44,693 nucleotides of DNA from Acidobacteriota bacterium (GTDB lineage Bacteria; Acidobacteriota; Thermoanaerobaculia; Multivoradales; SZUA-115): NCBI GenBank assembly GCA_024277255.1, contig JAJRVQ010000162.1, positions 1 to 44,693 of the forward strand, written 5' to 3'. A program made the translations under genes and the position numbers. Every line of letters starts with the position of its first letter. Positions within the stretch are counted from its first letter, which is position 1. A model generated the notes under the pieces. That model saw only the letters and a program-made list of their open reading frames with translations. It was not told where the DNA came from and did not search any database. Below, one piece after another: positions 36,456-44,693 of the stretch.

Positions 36456-37223
36456 ATGATAGAAACTTCCGGCCTTTCCATGAACTACGGTCGCCTGCGG
36501 GCGCTCGACCAGCTCGATCTCACGATTGCCCCGGGCGAGTTGTTCGCCTTTCTCGGGCCCAACGCGGCGGGCAAGACCACCACCATCAAACTGCTGACCG
36601 GTCTGCTGCGGCCGACTGATGGATGGGCGAAGATTTGCGGGTTCGACATCCAGGAACATCCGATGGAGGCGAAGCGGCGCATCGGTTATGTGCCTGACGT
36701 GGCCGAGTTTTACGACAAGCTCACCGCCCTGGAGTTCATGACCTTCATCGCCGACCTCTTCGAGGTGGAGGCCGGGGCCGCGCGAAAACGAACCGGTGAG
36801 CTGTTTGAGAAATTCGCCCTGACTTCCTACGCCACCCAGCGCGTGGAGAATCTCAGTCATGGCACTCGCCAGCGGCTGGCGATCTCATCGGCCCTGCTCC
36901 ATGAGCCGAAGGTGATCATCATTGACGAGCCCATGGTGGGGCTTGATCCGCGCAACGCCCGGGTGGTGAAGGAAGAGCTGGCCGCCCGCAGTCAGGCGGG
37001 CGTCACGGTGTTTCTCTCCACCCACCTTCTCAACGTGGCGGAAGAGTTGGCTGACCGCGTTGGCATCATTCACCAGGGTCGGCTGATCGCCCTGGGAACG
37101 GTGGATGAGCTGAGGCGATCCAGGGAGACTGGGGAGGAATCGGAGCGGACAGACCTCGAAAAAATTTTCCTGGAAATGACCGAAACTGGGTCGGCGGAGG
37201 GAAACGGAACAGCAAATCTGTGA
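36456..37223 (+). CDS. ABC transporter ATP-binding protein
   Basis: This 255-residue ATPase of the ABC-2/drug-exporter type has Walker A GPNAAGKTT (34-42), the Q-loop region, signature LSHGTRQRL (133-141, Gly kept but Gln replaced by Thr), Walker B VIIIDEPMVGLDP (153-165) and switch His190 (STHLLNVAEEL). The C-terminal ~45 residues are charged and lack a known domain. Cognate membrane subunits are not in the window: the upstream gene has one membrane segment and the downstream gene is exbB, 74 bases away. It may couple to a permease elsewhere, or the unit may extend beyond what can be seen. Function cannot be narrowed further. Confidence 0.9.
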   Translation: MIETSGLSMNYGRLRALDQLDLTIAPGELFAFLGPNAAGKTTTIKLLTGLLRPTDGWAKICGFDIQEHPMEAKRRIGYVPDVAEFYDKLTALEFMTFIADLFEVEAGAARKRTGELFEKFALTSYATQRVENLSHGTRQRLAISSALLHEPKVIIIDEPMVGLDPRNARVVKEELAARSQAGVTVFLSTHLLNVAEELADRVGIIHQGRLIALGTVDELRRSRETGEESERTDLEKIFLEMTETGSAEGNGTANL

Positions 37224-37297
37224 ATTTTCCCGGAATTTTTCTTTACAGGCTTCGTGTTTTCCGTCAGTAAGTGCCGTCTAAAGAATTACCTCACCCG

Positions 37298-38164
37298 ATG
37301 ATCGAAAATTCCCAAACGATGAAATCACCCGTTCGTTCCTACCTTCCCTGGCTGCTATTGGCGCTTTTTGCGGTCTTTGTCATTGCCGCACCCGATATGC
37401 TCGCTCAGGGCGATGCCGATGGCGGGGGCGATGCCGCCGCTGCCGAGGCAGGCGCAGGGGAAGGAGGCGACAAGAAAGAAAGTGAACAGACATTCTGGGA
37501 TCTGATCGCAGCCGGTGGCTGGGCCATGTATCCGCTTGGCGTGTTCTCCATCTGCATGATTACGCTGGCGGTTTTCAACGCCATGCAGCTGACGCGGAAG
37601 AAGTTTGTCCCCGAGGTGCTGCGCCAGTCCGTGCTCACCCACATGGCCGAGGTGCGGGTGCGCAGCGCCATCGAGGAGGCGGCCGAGAGTTCTTCCTACC
37701 TCGGGAGGCTGCTGGCCACCTCGCTTCCTCACGTGGATGCAACCGAGCCTGAGACACTGGGGCGTGAAAAAGTGGACGATGCCGTCGCCGACTTCACGGT
37801 GAAGGAAAACCCCAATTACATGGCCTGGATCGGGTATTTTTCCGTTATCGCCCAGTCATCTCCCATGGTCGGGCTGCTGGGAACGGTCTCAGGGATGATC
37901 AAGGCTTTCCAATCATTGGGCATGAGCGGGGGTTCTGACCCGGCTGAATTGGCCGCTGCCATCTCCGAAGCGCTGATGACCACGGCGAGCGGTCTGGTGG
38001 TCGCCATTCCCTGCCTGTTTTTCTTCTACTACTTTAAGAACACCTTCAACAAGCTGGCGACCGATGCGCAGGAAGTGCTGGCTCAGTCCATGGATGCGGC
38101 GATCGCCACGGTGAATGCCGACCAACAACTGGCCAAGGTTCCCGAGGGCATTGCGGAGGCTTGA
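37298..38164 (+). CDS. exbB: ExbB/TolQ/MotA-family proton channel subunit
   Basis: From the ATG at 37298 the protein has 288 residues; a second ATG at 37319 is just as possible and would begin with the signal-like MKSPVRSYLPWLLLALFAVFV. A Gly/Ala/Asp-rich periplasmic segment (QGDADGGGDAAAAEAGAGEGG) follows, then the ExbB core: TM1 (WAMYPLGVFSICMITLAVF), a cytoplasmic helical domain, TM2 (IAQSSPMVGLLGTVSGMIKAFQSL) and TM3 (ISEALMTTASGLVVAIPCLFFFYYF). Both later helices keep the conserved small/Thr residues of the proton path. The family couples proton motive force to work across the envelope with ExbD. Three ExbD genes follow. Confidence 0.93.
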   Translation: MIENSQTMKSPVRSYLPWLLLALFAVFVIAAPDMLAQGDADGGGDAAAAEAGAGEGGDKKESEQTFWDLIAAGGWAMYPLGVFSICMITLAVFNAMQLTRKKFVPEVLRQSVLTHMAEVRVRSAIEEAAESSSYLGRLLATSLPHVDATEPETLGREKVDDAVADFTVKENPNYMAWIGYFSVIAQSSPMVGLLGTVSGMIKAFQSLGMSGGSDPAELAAAISEALMTTASGLVVAIPCLFFFYYFKNTFNKLATDAQEVLAQSMDAAIATVNADQQLAKVPEGIAEA

Positions 38165-38308
38165 TTGAGTTGAGATAATTCAACGACGACAGAACCCGGT
38201 ATTGCCAGGCTTCGGGAACGGCGACGTTTTCGGGTGAAAGCAGGTTCCAAGTGTGGTTGATTTATCGGCAGAGAAAGAACCCGGCCTACTCCCCCACCAT
38301 CATCCGAC

Positions 38309-38800
38309 ATGGCATCCGAAAAACTCAGGCGCGCTCAGGCCGAAGAAGGCGAAGAGTTGACACTGGATATGTCGCCCATGATCGACCTCGTGTTCCTGCT
38401 GCTGATCTTCTTCATGGTCAGTTCGCACATGATCATCGTGCGCATCGACAAGAACGTGAAGCCTCCCACGGCCAAGCACGCTCAGGTGCCAAAAAACACC
38501 CACGGCCGGATTGTGATCAATATTTACGGGACGGAAGACCGCGAGGGGATGGACCCGGCGTTGAAGGACAAAATTTTCGACAACGCTAACAATGAGTTGG
38601 TCACCTCGGATGACATCACCGACTATGTGGACAAGGAAGCCACGAAGGTTCGTGAGAGCGAGGCCAACCTGACGCCCCGGCTCCACCTTCGCGCCGACAG
38701 GACCACCGACACCCGCCTCATCAAGAAGGTGGTGCAGGCCTCCGCCTCCGCCGGGGTGATCAATGTGATTTTCGGCAGCTACACAGTGGAGCGCCCCTGA
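38309..38800 (+). CDS. exbD: ExbD/TolR-family protein, first copy
   Basis: This 163-residue protein has the ExbD plan: a short charged cytoplasmic N-terminus, one transmembrane helix (MIDLVFLLLIFFMVSSHM) with the proton-carrying Asp26, and a periplasmic domain ending in LHLRADRTTDTRLIKKVVQASASAGVINVIFG. Its periplasmic domain is longer and diverged from the other two copies, with an insert around residues 65-105. It lies 144 bases after exbB, an unusually long gap for coupled genes, and may have its own signals. Confidence 0.93.
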   Translation: MASEKLRRAQAEEGEELTLDMSPMIDLVFLLLIFFMVSSHMIIVRIDKNVKPPTAKHAQVPKNTHGRIVINIYGTEDREGMDPALKDKIFDNANNELVTSDDITDYVDKEATKVRESEANLTPRLHLRADRTTDTRLIKKVVQASASAGVINVIFGSYTVERP

Positions 38801-38839
38801 TCCGATCAACTTTCATCTCTGAGCAAGCACCCGCCCCTC

Positions 38840-39292
38840 ATGTCCCGCCGCCGCCGCAAACCCCCGGAAGAGGCCGAACCAGGTCTCGACATGTCGTCTC
38901 TCATTGACGTCAGCTTTCTCCTTCTCATTTATTTCCTGGTCACCTCCACCCTGGACCCCAAGGAAGCAGACTTGGGCATGAAACTGCCCACCACCGAGGC
39001 GAAGGCGTCCAATCCGGTGGAGATTGACCAGATGACCATCGAGGTCAATGCCGAGGGCCACATCCTGGTGGAGGATGTGGTGCTGGATACCGACACCAAG
39101 GATCGCAGCGTGCCGCTGTTGTCGGCCAAAATCGGTGAGTATGCGCAAGCGGCCAAGATGATGAATTCCAAGCCTCTGGTGGTGGTGAAAGCTGACGACG
39201 CGGCCAAGGGGCAGCGTTTTGTGGATGTTCTCAACGCCCTTGCCGGCGTGGGCATCGAGAATGTCACCCTGACCGGGTTCACCGAAAAGTAG
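38840..39292 (+). CDS. exbD: ExbD/TolR-family protein, second copy
   Basis: This 150-residue protein has an N-terminal SRRRRKPPEEAE cytoplasmic segment and one helix (LIDVSFLLLIYFLVTS) with Asp23. The periplasmic domain contains STLDPKEADLGMKLP and ends PLVVVKADDAAKGQRFVDVLNALAGVGIENVTLTGF. It shares blocks with the third copy (STLDP-EADLG, GQRFVDV-N-LA--GI) that the first copy lacks, so copies two and three arose from a later duplication. It follows the first copy by 39 bases. Confidence 0.93.
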   Translation: MSRRRRKPPEEAEPGLDMSSLIDVSFLLLIYFLVTSTLDPKEADLGMKLPTTEAKASNPVEIDQMTIEVNAEGHILVEDVVLDTDTKDRSVPLLSAKIGEYAQAAKMMNSKPLVVVKADDAAKGQRFVDVLNALAGVGIENVTLTGFTEK

Positions 39293-39309
39293 CCCCTGAT
39301 AAAATCCAA

Positions 39310-39318
39310 CCCCCCCCC
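39310..39318. repeat. C9 homopolymer ahead of the third exbD
   Basis: Nine consecutive C residues end 8 bases before the ATG of the third exbD copy, where a ribosome-binding site would lie. Homopolymers of this length can slip in replication, so the leader length may vary between cells. Confidence 0.6.
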
Positions 39319-39326
39319 GAATTCTG

Positions 39327-39839
39327 ATGCGTGGTGTTTCGATCCGATCCTCGGCAAAAATCAGGGCTCGCGCGATCGCACTGCGGGAGTCGCACGCGCC
39401 AGGGCTCGAAATGTCCTCCCTGGTGGACGTGGCCTTTCTCCTGCTGACTTTTTTCATCCTGACATCGACCCTGGATCCCCGCGAGGCTGATTTGGGTCTG
39501 TCCTTAACGCCGCAAGTGCCCAAGGGGTTGACCGAGCCGATCTACGTCGTGACTCAGGACCCCACCCGCATCCGGATAGCGGCGGACGGCGTGGTGTGGT
39601 GCAACGACGAGGCCGTTGCGACGGACGTGAGAAGCCGTCATTTGCCCGGATTACTGACGCAGTTGCGGACCATCAAAGCGGCCGAGGTGGCGATGGCATA
39701 CGGGAGAGGCTTGAGCGACGGGCTCAAAGTGGAAGTTTCCGCCGATGACCAAGTTTCGGGGCAGCGTTTCGTCGATGTGATGAACTGCCTCGCCGAAGCC
39801 GGGATTGACTCGGTTGCACTCGAGGGATTTCGCGAGTGA
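39327..39839 (+). CDS. exbD: ExbD/TolR-family protein, third copy
   Basis: This 170-residue protein has a basic N-terminus (RSSAKIRARAIALR), one helix (LVDVAFLLLTFFILTS) with Asp34, and a periplasmic domain with STLDPREADLGLSLTP and GQRFVDVMNCLAEAGIDSVALEGF. Its central part (TRIRIAADGVVWCNDEAVATDVRSRHLP) differs most from copy two and includes a Cys. It lies 34 bases after copy two, across a C9 run. It completes exbB-exbD-exbD-exbD. Confidence 0.93.
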   Translation: MRGVSIRSSAKIRARAIALRESHAPGLEMSSLVDVAFLLLTFFILTSTLDPREADLGLSLTPQVPKGLTEPIYVVTQDPTRIRIAADGVVWCNDEAVATDVRSRHLPGLLTQLRTIKAAEVAMAYGRGLSDGLKVEVSADDQVSGQRFVDVMNCLAEAGIDSVALEGFRE

Positions 39840-40020
39840 CGACGGCGGATGTTTGCTTTCCCGAGTTCGGCAATCATTTCGATTTGCCGTCGAACCTCAG
39901 GTGGGTGACGGATTTTTCGCGGTTTCGAGGGCGGTTGTTCTGGCCAAGCGAGTTTCGGTTTTGGTAGAACGGGCTTTTCCTGTAGGTTTTGATATTGGAT
40001 AACGAATTTTGATTACGGAT

Positions 40021-43000
40021 ATGATTACGATGATTTCCCCAAGATCGACACACAGACGATCACGACGCAGCTTGTCCGCAGTCAGCGGCGTGCTGGCCGT
40101 GAGTTTGGTTCTTCTACCCTTCGCTCCGGGCGCGGCGTTGGCCCAGGAAGAGGAAGATCTCAGCGTGGCGTCGCTTTATCAGGCAGCAGCAGCGCTGGCG
40201 GTGGAGGGCAAATTCGCCGATGCGGTCGCCAAATACGAGAAGCTCTTCGACCTAGCGGGAGAGTTTCTCTGTGAAGACTTCGGCGCTCAATCCGGCGGCA
40301 TCGTGTTTGACTACGGTATCGCCCTGCTGCAGATGCAGGCCTGGGAGAAAGCCCGCGACGCCTTCGAACGCTGTTTCTATTTTGAAGAGCGCGACTGCGA
40401 CAAGGACACCATCAAGGGGCTTAATATTCGCAAGAAACTGGCCCTGTTCCAGTGGGGCTTTTGCGAGGCGCAGTTGGGGAACCATGCCCGGGCGTTGGAA
40501 CTCTACGATCAGTATCTCGAAACGGCCAAAGGCGATCCTGCGGAGATGGCCAAAATTCGCAACGCTTTCAAACTGCGCCGCGGCACGTCGTTGATCAAGA
40601 TCGGTCGCCTCGACGAGGGAGCCGAGGAGATCAAGTCGCTGTTCGACAATCGGGTCGAATGGAAGGTGTCCCCGCAGTTTCTCGCCCAGGGATTGCTGGA
40701 ACTCGGGCTCGGTTGGGTGGAACTAGCGAAAAAGGGAGACAACCCCGGGGTCGCCGATCAGATTGAGCAGCAGGCCCTGCAGTTTCTCGATCAGAACGCG
40801 GACTCCATCAACGTGGGTCCGGTCGATAAATTTCGTTTTGGGTTCATTGATCGGCTCAAGTTGCTGGGGTTCGAGTCTTCCAAGGCCGGCATGCAGGCCT
40901 TGGCGCTGCGGTTCTTTTCCATGATTCCCACCCTCGAGGAGGTGGAATACGACTTGCAGAGGCGCATCCAGACGTTGCCCGGACAGGCTGTTCCGGCAAC
41001 CTACCAGGCCATCATCGATCAGATCGCCGAGCAGCGCAACAAGCCGTTCCCTCCGGACGCGGAGATGCAGCGTATTGTTGCCCGCGCCTACGAGTTGCTG
41101 GGGAATATTCGCGCGCCGCGGGAAATTTACAGCCACCTGGCGGAGGCTTACCCCGATCTGGAAGAGAACCCCCGCGCCGAAATCCTCCACGAAGCGGCGC
41201 GGTTTTCCTTCCGCTTGGGTGATTATTCGACCACCCAGTATTATGGGGAACTGTTCATGGCCGAGATGCCCGAGCACCGGCTGCGTGCCAACGTGGAGGT
41301 TTTCATGCTGCAGTCGCTTTTCTCCTCGGGAAAGTATGACCAGGTGATCCAGATTTGCGAGGCGGTGCGAGAGCGTTCCAAACTCGGGGACGCGGTGCGG
41401 GAACTGCCCGACGCCCTGTATGGCGTGGCGCTCTACTCGCTGGGCCGATACGAGGAGGCGCAGACAGTTCTCGATGATCACGTCAAGACCTACAAAGACT
41501 CGCCGAACCGCGAGATGGTGATGTATTACCGGGCCAACAACCGGATGATCATGGGTGATTACCGGCAGGCGGCGGACCTTGCCCAGGAGTTTCTGGAGGC
41601 CTTTCCCGATTCGAAGCAGTTCGGTGACCTCACACTCTCGGATCTGGCGCTTTGCCGGTACAACTTGGAGGACTACACCGCCGCCGTCGCCGCGGTGGAA
41701 AAACTGGAGGAGAGCTATCCCCAATCCCAGACACTCGACCGTTCGCTCAACATCAAAGGCGACGCTTTCGCTGTCCGCAGTGGAGAACAGGAAGAGGAAG
41801 AGGAGATCAAGGCGCTCCTCGACCAGGCGCTGGAGACCTATCGCAAGGCGATCGACGTGGGCAGGAGTCTTGAGGCTTCCGGCAAAGACGAAGCCTTCCA
41901 CAAAGAGGCGGTCGCCGAATCCACCGCCAAAGCGGTGGACATCCTCGTCGGAGCTGAAAAATGGGACGAGGCCGTGGCGTTGTATGACTCGTTTTTCCCG
42001 AGTTACGCGAAAACCCGCTTCGAGCCCCAAATCTCCGTGTACTCGATGGAAGCACTGGAGAAAGCAGGTCGTGGCGAAGACGGGCTTACGCAGTTGGAAA
42101 AGATGATCAACGTCCTCGGCAACCAGCCTCCTGAAGAGCAGGATCTTGAGTTGCTGCGCCAGTGCATCGGATCCTACTCAGAAGCCTCCGTCCGTGTCCG
42201 CGGAGCCGAGAAGACGCTCTCGACCCTGGGGAATTTCCCCGACCTCGACCCCAATAACCAGGCGCTTCTCACCTGGCTGAAAATGCAGAAAGTCATCGTG
42301 TTGCAGGGGATGCGCGACGAGGTGAAAAAAGGTTCGCCCGAGTATGAATCCATCATCCAGCAGATCGACACGGAATTCCGCGAGATGGATCAGTTTGATG
42401 TGAAGGCTTTGTCCGAGATCGCCCTGAAAATGATCGGCGACTACCTCTCTGGCAGCGACAACCCTTTCCTCGCGGTTCGCTACTACGAGGAGTTGCTGCT
42501 GCGGGACAATCCAGATGCCGACAGGTTCAAGGCCTCGGCCGATCTCGGATTGGGCCGCTTGGAGGCGCAACGTGTCGACAAGGAAAAGCAGAATACGGCT
42601 CGAGAGCGCTTCCTCCGGGTGATTGCCCTGATCAAGAAACACGGGGGCGAGGACAAGGCACTCGAGCCCGAGGCTACTTTGGAGTTAGGGAGGGTCAATA
42701 TGAAACTGGAACGCTGGGAGGACGCCAAGAACAACTTCGCCACGATCAACAAGAACAAGAGATGGTTCAAGTCAGAGCCCATAAAGCGCGCCGAGTCGAA
42801 TTTCAACTACGGGGTCTGCTTGGAGAAAGTGGGCGACATCGGCGGTGCCGTGCAGGCGTTCACCGGCGTGTGGGTGACATACGAAAGGCATGCCGAGTGG
42901 TCCACGCAAGCCTTGGAGAAGTGGATCGATCTGGGTTTCCAGGATGCCGACACCAACATCAAGGATCCCATCGCGCTGAAGCAGAAGAAGATCGAGTTCT

Positions 43001-43191
43001 ACAAGATCCTCAAGGTGAAAATGTACAAATGGCATAAATGGGAGGAGACCGACGCGCTGCGGCGCCTGAGAAGGCGACTTCCCGAGATGCGCACCGAAAT
43101 CGGGATTACTCCCGCTGAAGAAAAAGCACTCGATTTTGAACTCGGACTCGACCAGGTCGAGCAACCGGGAGACGGTAAAAAGGACAAGTGA
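40021..43191 (+). CDS. Large exported TPR protein in the exb cluster
   Basis: The ATG at 40021 (another at 40030) gives about 1056 residues; a TTG at 40009 is less likely. A signal peptide (LSAVSGVLAVSLVLLPFAPGAALA) is followed by a nearly all-helical chain of tetratricopeptide-type repeats, for example LAVEGKFADAVAKYEKLF, AQLGNHARALELYDQYL, FRLGDYSTTQYYGELFMAEMP, LYSLGRYEEAQTVLDDHVKTY, CRYNLEDYTAAVAAVEKLEESYP and LEKVGDIGGAVQAFTGVW. It ends in a charged tail (GDGKKDK). TPR solenoids are protein-binding platforms; placed in the periplasm beside ExbB/ExbD this one could receive or transmit motor movement. No TonB or TolA domain is present. The 181-base gap before it may carry a promoter. Confidence 0.88.
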   Translation: MITMISPRSTHRRSRRSLSAVSGVLAVSLVLLPFAPGAALAQEEEDLSVASLYQAAAALAVEGKFADAVAKYEKLFDLAGEFLCEDFGAQSGGIVFDYGIALLQMQAWEKARDAFERCFYFEERDCDKDTIKGLNIRKKLALFQWGFCEAQLGNHARALELYDQYLETAKGDPAEMAKIRNAFKLRRGTSLIKIGRLDEGAEEIKSLFDNRVEWKVSPQFLAQGLLELGLGWVELAKKGDNPGVADQIEQQALQFLDQNADSINVGPVDKFRFGFIDRLKLLGFESSKAGMQALALRFFSMIPTLEEVEYDLQRRIQTLPGQAVPATYQAIIDQIAEQRNKPFPPDAEMQRIVARAYELLGNIRAPREIYSHLAEAYPDLEENPRAEILHEAARFSFRLGDYSTTQYYGELFMAEMPEHRLRANVEVFMLQSLFSSGKYDQVIQICEAVRERSKLGDAVRELPDALYGVALYSLGRYEEAQTVLDDHVKTYKDSPNREMVMYYRANNRMIMGDYRQAADLAQEFLEAFPDSKQFGDLTLSDLALCRYNLEDYTAAVAAVEKLEESYPQSQTLDRSLNIKGDAFAVRSGEQEEEEEIKALLDQALETYRKAIDVGRSLEASGKDEAFHKEAVAESTAKAVDILVGAEKWDEAVALYDSFFPSYAKTRFEPQISVYSMEALEKAGRGEDGLTQLEKMINVLGNQPPEEQDLELLRQCIGSYSEASVRVRGAEKTLSTLGNFPDLDPNNQALLTWLKMQKVIVLQGMRDEVKKGSPEYESIIQQIDTEFREMDQFDVKALSEIALKMIGDYLSGSDNPFLAVRYYEELLLRDNPDADRFKASADLGLGRLEAQRVDKEKQNTARERFLRVIALIKKHGGEDKALEPEATLELGRVNMKLERWEDAKNNFATINKNKRWFKSEPIKRAESNFNYGVCLEKVGDIGGAVQAFTGVWVTYERHAEWSTQALEKWIDLGFQDADTNIKDPIALKQKKIEFYKILKVKMYKWHKWEETDALRRLRRRLPEMRTEIGITPAEEKALDFELGLDQVEQPGDGKKDK

Positions 43192-43254
43192 GTCGACTCA
43201 AGCACGTTCGACAGATAACCGAATTAACCTGACGATCACCAACATTTCGACAGC

Positions 43255-44448
43255 ATGAACAGGAAAATATTTTTTGGATTCCCCCTCACCATGACCTCGC
43301 CCAGGTTCGCTATCCGGGCACTCTGCACCGTGGTGGTCGGGCTCGTCTTGGGGCTCGATACCGGGCGAGCGCAGGCGGTCAAGGAGTTGAGCGTCATGAT
43401 TTTGAGGAGCGATGGAAAGCGGCAGCGCGGATTCATTCAGAATTCCAACGAGAACGGTTTGCTCTTTTCTCTGGTCGAAGGATCGCCTGGAAGCGGTCTG
43501 TTGTGGGAGAAACAGGTCACGGCGGTGGCCTTTGACAATGCCGATGAGATCATGCGGGAAGCCCGCGCGGCGTACAATCAGAGGGACTACGAATCAGCCG
43601 CGGAACAGCTGGGGAAAGTCGCGGACGATTACGTGATCGCCGCTTGGGTGCCTGACAGTTTTGCCGCTGAAGCGCGGTTCTACCAGATCGATTCCCTGCG
43701 CCGGCTGGGAAGGTGGAAGGAGATCGCGCCGCTGTTGAGTAAGCCGACCGCGAAGGCGATTCCCAAAGTGTTGACCCAGTTTTATCAGTCTCAGTTTGTG
43801 TTGAACCAGGCGTGGGGAGCGTTGGGCGCCGAGCGGATGGACTTTGTGAGGCAGGCAGTGAGCGCTCGCGAAGTGCCCCAGACCGGCGCGGCGAAGATGT
43901 TACCGTCTCCGATTTTCAAAAAAATGCCAAACCGGGAGTTGGTGCAGGTCTCCTTCCTTCGAGCCAAGCTCTATGAAAGTGAGAACAAGCCCGCCTTGGC
44001 TCTCAACGATTACTACCGATCCTTCACCCTGAATTTCAGCTACGATCCGGTGATGACGGATTTGGCCATGAACGCCGCTCTCGCCATCCAGGCGAAAGAC
44101 CCGGTGATGCAGCGGGAGAAAAAGGATGAGTTGGTGGTGCAGCAGATCCAGAGCCTGGCCTTCCTCTACAAGAACGCCTTCGGGAAGGGAGAGATCGATC
44201 CCGCCTACGCCGCATTCGCGGTGAAGCCGAAAATTGTCCAACCGGTTGCCAAGGAAGTCGAGGACGAGGAAGAAGAGCCGGACATGAAGGAAGACCCGGA
44301 TGCCGCCAAGAAGCCGGACGACTCTAAAGGTAAAGGGGACAAAGAGAAGGGTGATAAGGCCAAGCCAAAAAAACCCGCAAAGTCCGACGACAAAGCCAAG
44401 CCCGACAAAGCCGATGAGGGCGAGGGCAAAGACAAGAAGGGCGAGTAA
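43255..44448 (+). CDS. Exported TPR-like protein with charged C-terminal tail
   Basis: The ATG at 43255 gives 397 residues with a signal peptide (IRALCTVVVGLVLGLDTGRAQA). The mature start (VKELSVMILRSDGKRQRGFIQNSNENGLLFSLVEG) is beta-like. The middle has TPR-like helices (ARAAYNQRDYESAAEQLGKVADDY, LRAKLYESENKPALALNDYY). The last 70 residues are a Lys/Asp/Glu/Pro-rich low-complexity tail (DDSKGKGDKEKGDKAKPKKP) that could reach other envelope components. It lies 63 bases after the large TPR gene, so they are likely co-transcribed. No named family recognised. Confidence 0.85.
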   Translation: MNRKIFFGFPLTMTSPRFAIRALCTVVVGLVLGLDTGRAQAVKELSVMILRSDGKRQRGFIQNSNENGLLFSLVEGSPGSGLLWEKQVTAVAFDNADEIMREARAAYNQRDYESAAEQLGKVADDYVIAAWVPDSFAAEARFYQIDSLRRLGRWKEIAPLLSKPTAKAIPKVLTQFYQSQFVLNQAWGALGAERMDFVRQAVSAREVPQTGAAKMLPSPIFKKMPNRELVQVSFLRAKLYESENKPALALNDYYRSFTLNFSYDPVMTDLAMNAALAIQAKDPVMQREKKDELVVQQIQSLAFLYKNAFGKGEIDPAYAAFAVKPKIVQPVAKEVEDEEEEPDMKEDPDAAKKPDDSKGKGDKEKGDKAKPKKPAKSDDKAKPDKADEGEGKDKKGE

Positions 44449-44477
44449 AAAGAGGAAAGGGGACTAGCCCGCACTTC

Positions 44478-44693
44478 TCACGCGACAATTTCCGCCGACG
44501 GCTCGGCTTCTTCCGCCGCTTGCCGCGCGCTCTTCGTGAGCGCCTGGAATTCCTCCACGGAAACGGCCCGCTCTTCCACCAGGCAGTGGGAGATCCAGCG
44601 GTCGAGCAGCGCGTAGTCGGGCTGATCCTCGACCTGGTCGGCGATGTGCTGCCAGTCGAAGCGGTCGACCATGCGTGAGGACGAGATGCGGCG
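44478..44693 (-). CDS. Small protein or C-terminus of a larger one, unidentified
   Basis: The minus-strand frame ends at 44478 and is open to the window edge (44693). An ATG at 44672 would give a 64-residue protein starting MVDRFDWQHIADQVEDQPDYALLD; seven more codons (RRISSSR) are open before it, so this may be the end of a longer gene. It is acidic and helical-looking (VEERAVSVEEFQALTKSARQAAEEAEP). It converges on the TPR gene, with 29 bases between the stops. No function can be given. Confidence 0.55.
   Translation of the reverse strand, partial: RRISSSRMVDRFDWQHIADQVEDQPDYALLDRWISHCLVEERAVSVEEFQALTKSARQAAEEAEPSAEIVA

Noticed and set aside
37242..37270. Possible exbB promoter (TTTACA, 17-base spacer, CAGTAA)
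   Set aside because: The -10 match is poor, so it is not listed as a feature.

Overview
The window is GC-rich, single-copy chromosomal DNA that most resembles the Verrucomicrobiota (PVC superphylum). This is inferred from the gene mix and not proven: a FloA-type flotillin, single-blade PQQ-propeller protein, a very large bacterial alpha-2-macroglobulin, a two-partner-secretion porin, ExbB with several ExbD paralogs next to large exported TPR proteins, and an Asn/Arg-rich RRM protein. Shine-Dalgarno sequences are mostly weak, and several genes start with GTG. No rRNA, CRISPR array, prophage or intact insertion sequence is visible.

Left part (1-16.6 kb), nearly all on the minus strand: the tail of an unknown gene; a divergent kinase-fold protein (391-1422); one plus-strand exported esterase/peptidase (1528-3588); then a housekeeping block. 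That block reads, in transcription order from the right: floA and a small membrane protein, tRNA-Leu(CAA), two CNNM/CorC-type membrane proteins, the RRM protein with its terminator, miaA-aroB-dprA-topB, and nrdR followed by an ATP-cone-like protein and a HIT hydrolase. Two matched short palindromes sit upstream of nrdR and look like a regulatory pair.

Middle part (16.8-29.7 kb), all plus strand: a secreted protein of unknown function, a TpsB/FhaC outer-membrane porin ending in a clear terminator, an alpha/beta hydrolase, a sugar isomerase-like TIM barrel, a 230-bp MITE-like element with 34-bp terminal inverted repeats, a PQQ-propeller protein, and a 2082-residue alpha-2-macroglobulin-like protein. 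The region in front of the last gene carries four hexamers spaced exactly 11 bp apart, the layout of a PhoB-type response-regulator site.

Right part: minus-strand fused 5-oxoprolinase/hydantoinase, nadD and a CysJ-like NADPH reductase lacking its flavodoxin domain (29.8-35.4 kb), with a 61-bp two-hairpin element between nadD and the oxoprolinase. Then come plus-strand genes: a membrane-anchored unknown, an ABC ATPase without a permease, and exbB-exbD-exbD-exbD followed by two exported TPR proteins (37.3-44.4 kb). All three ExbD proteins keep the proton-pathway aspartate, so this looks like a proton-driven envelope motor with an unusual stator set and TPR partners in place of TonB/TolA. It is the best candidate here for an undescribed system. 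A small minus-strand reading frame closes the window.
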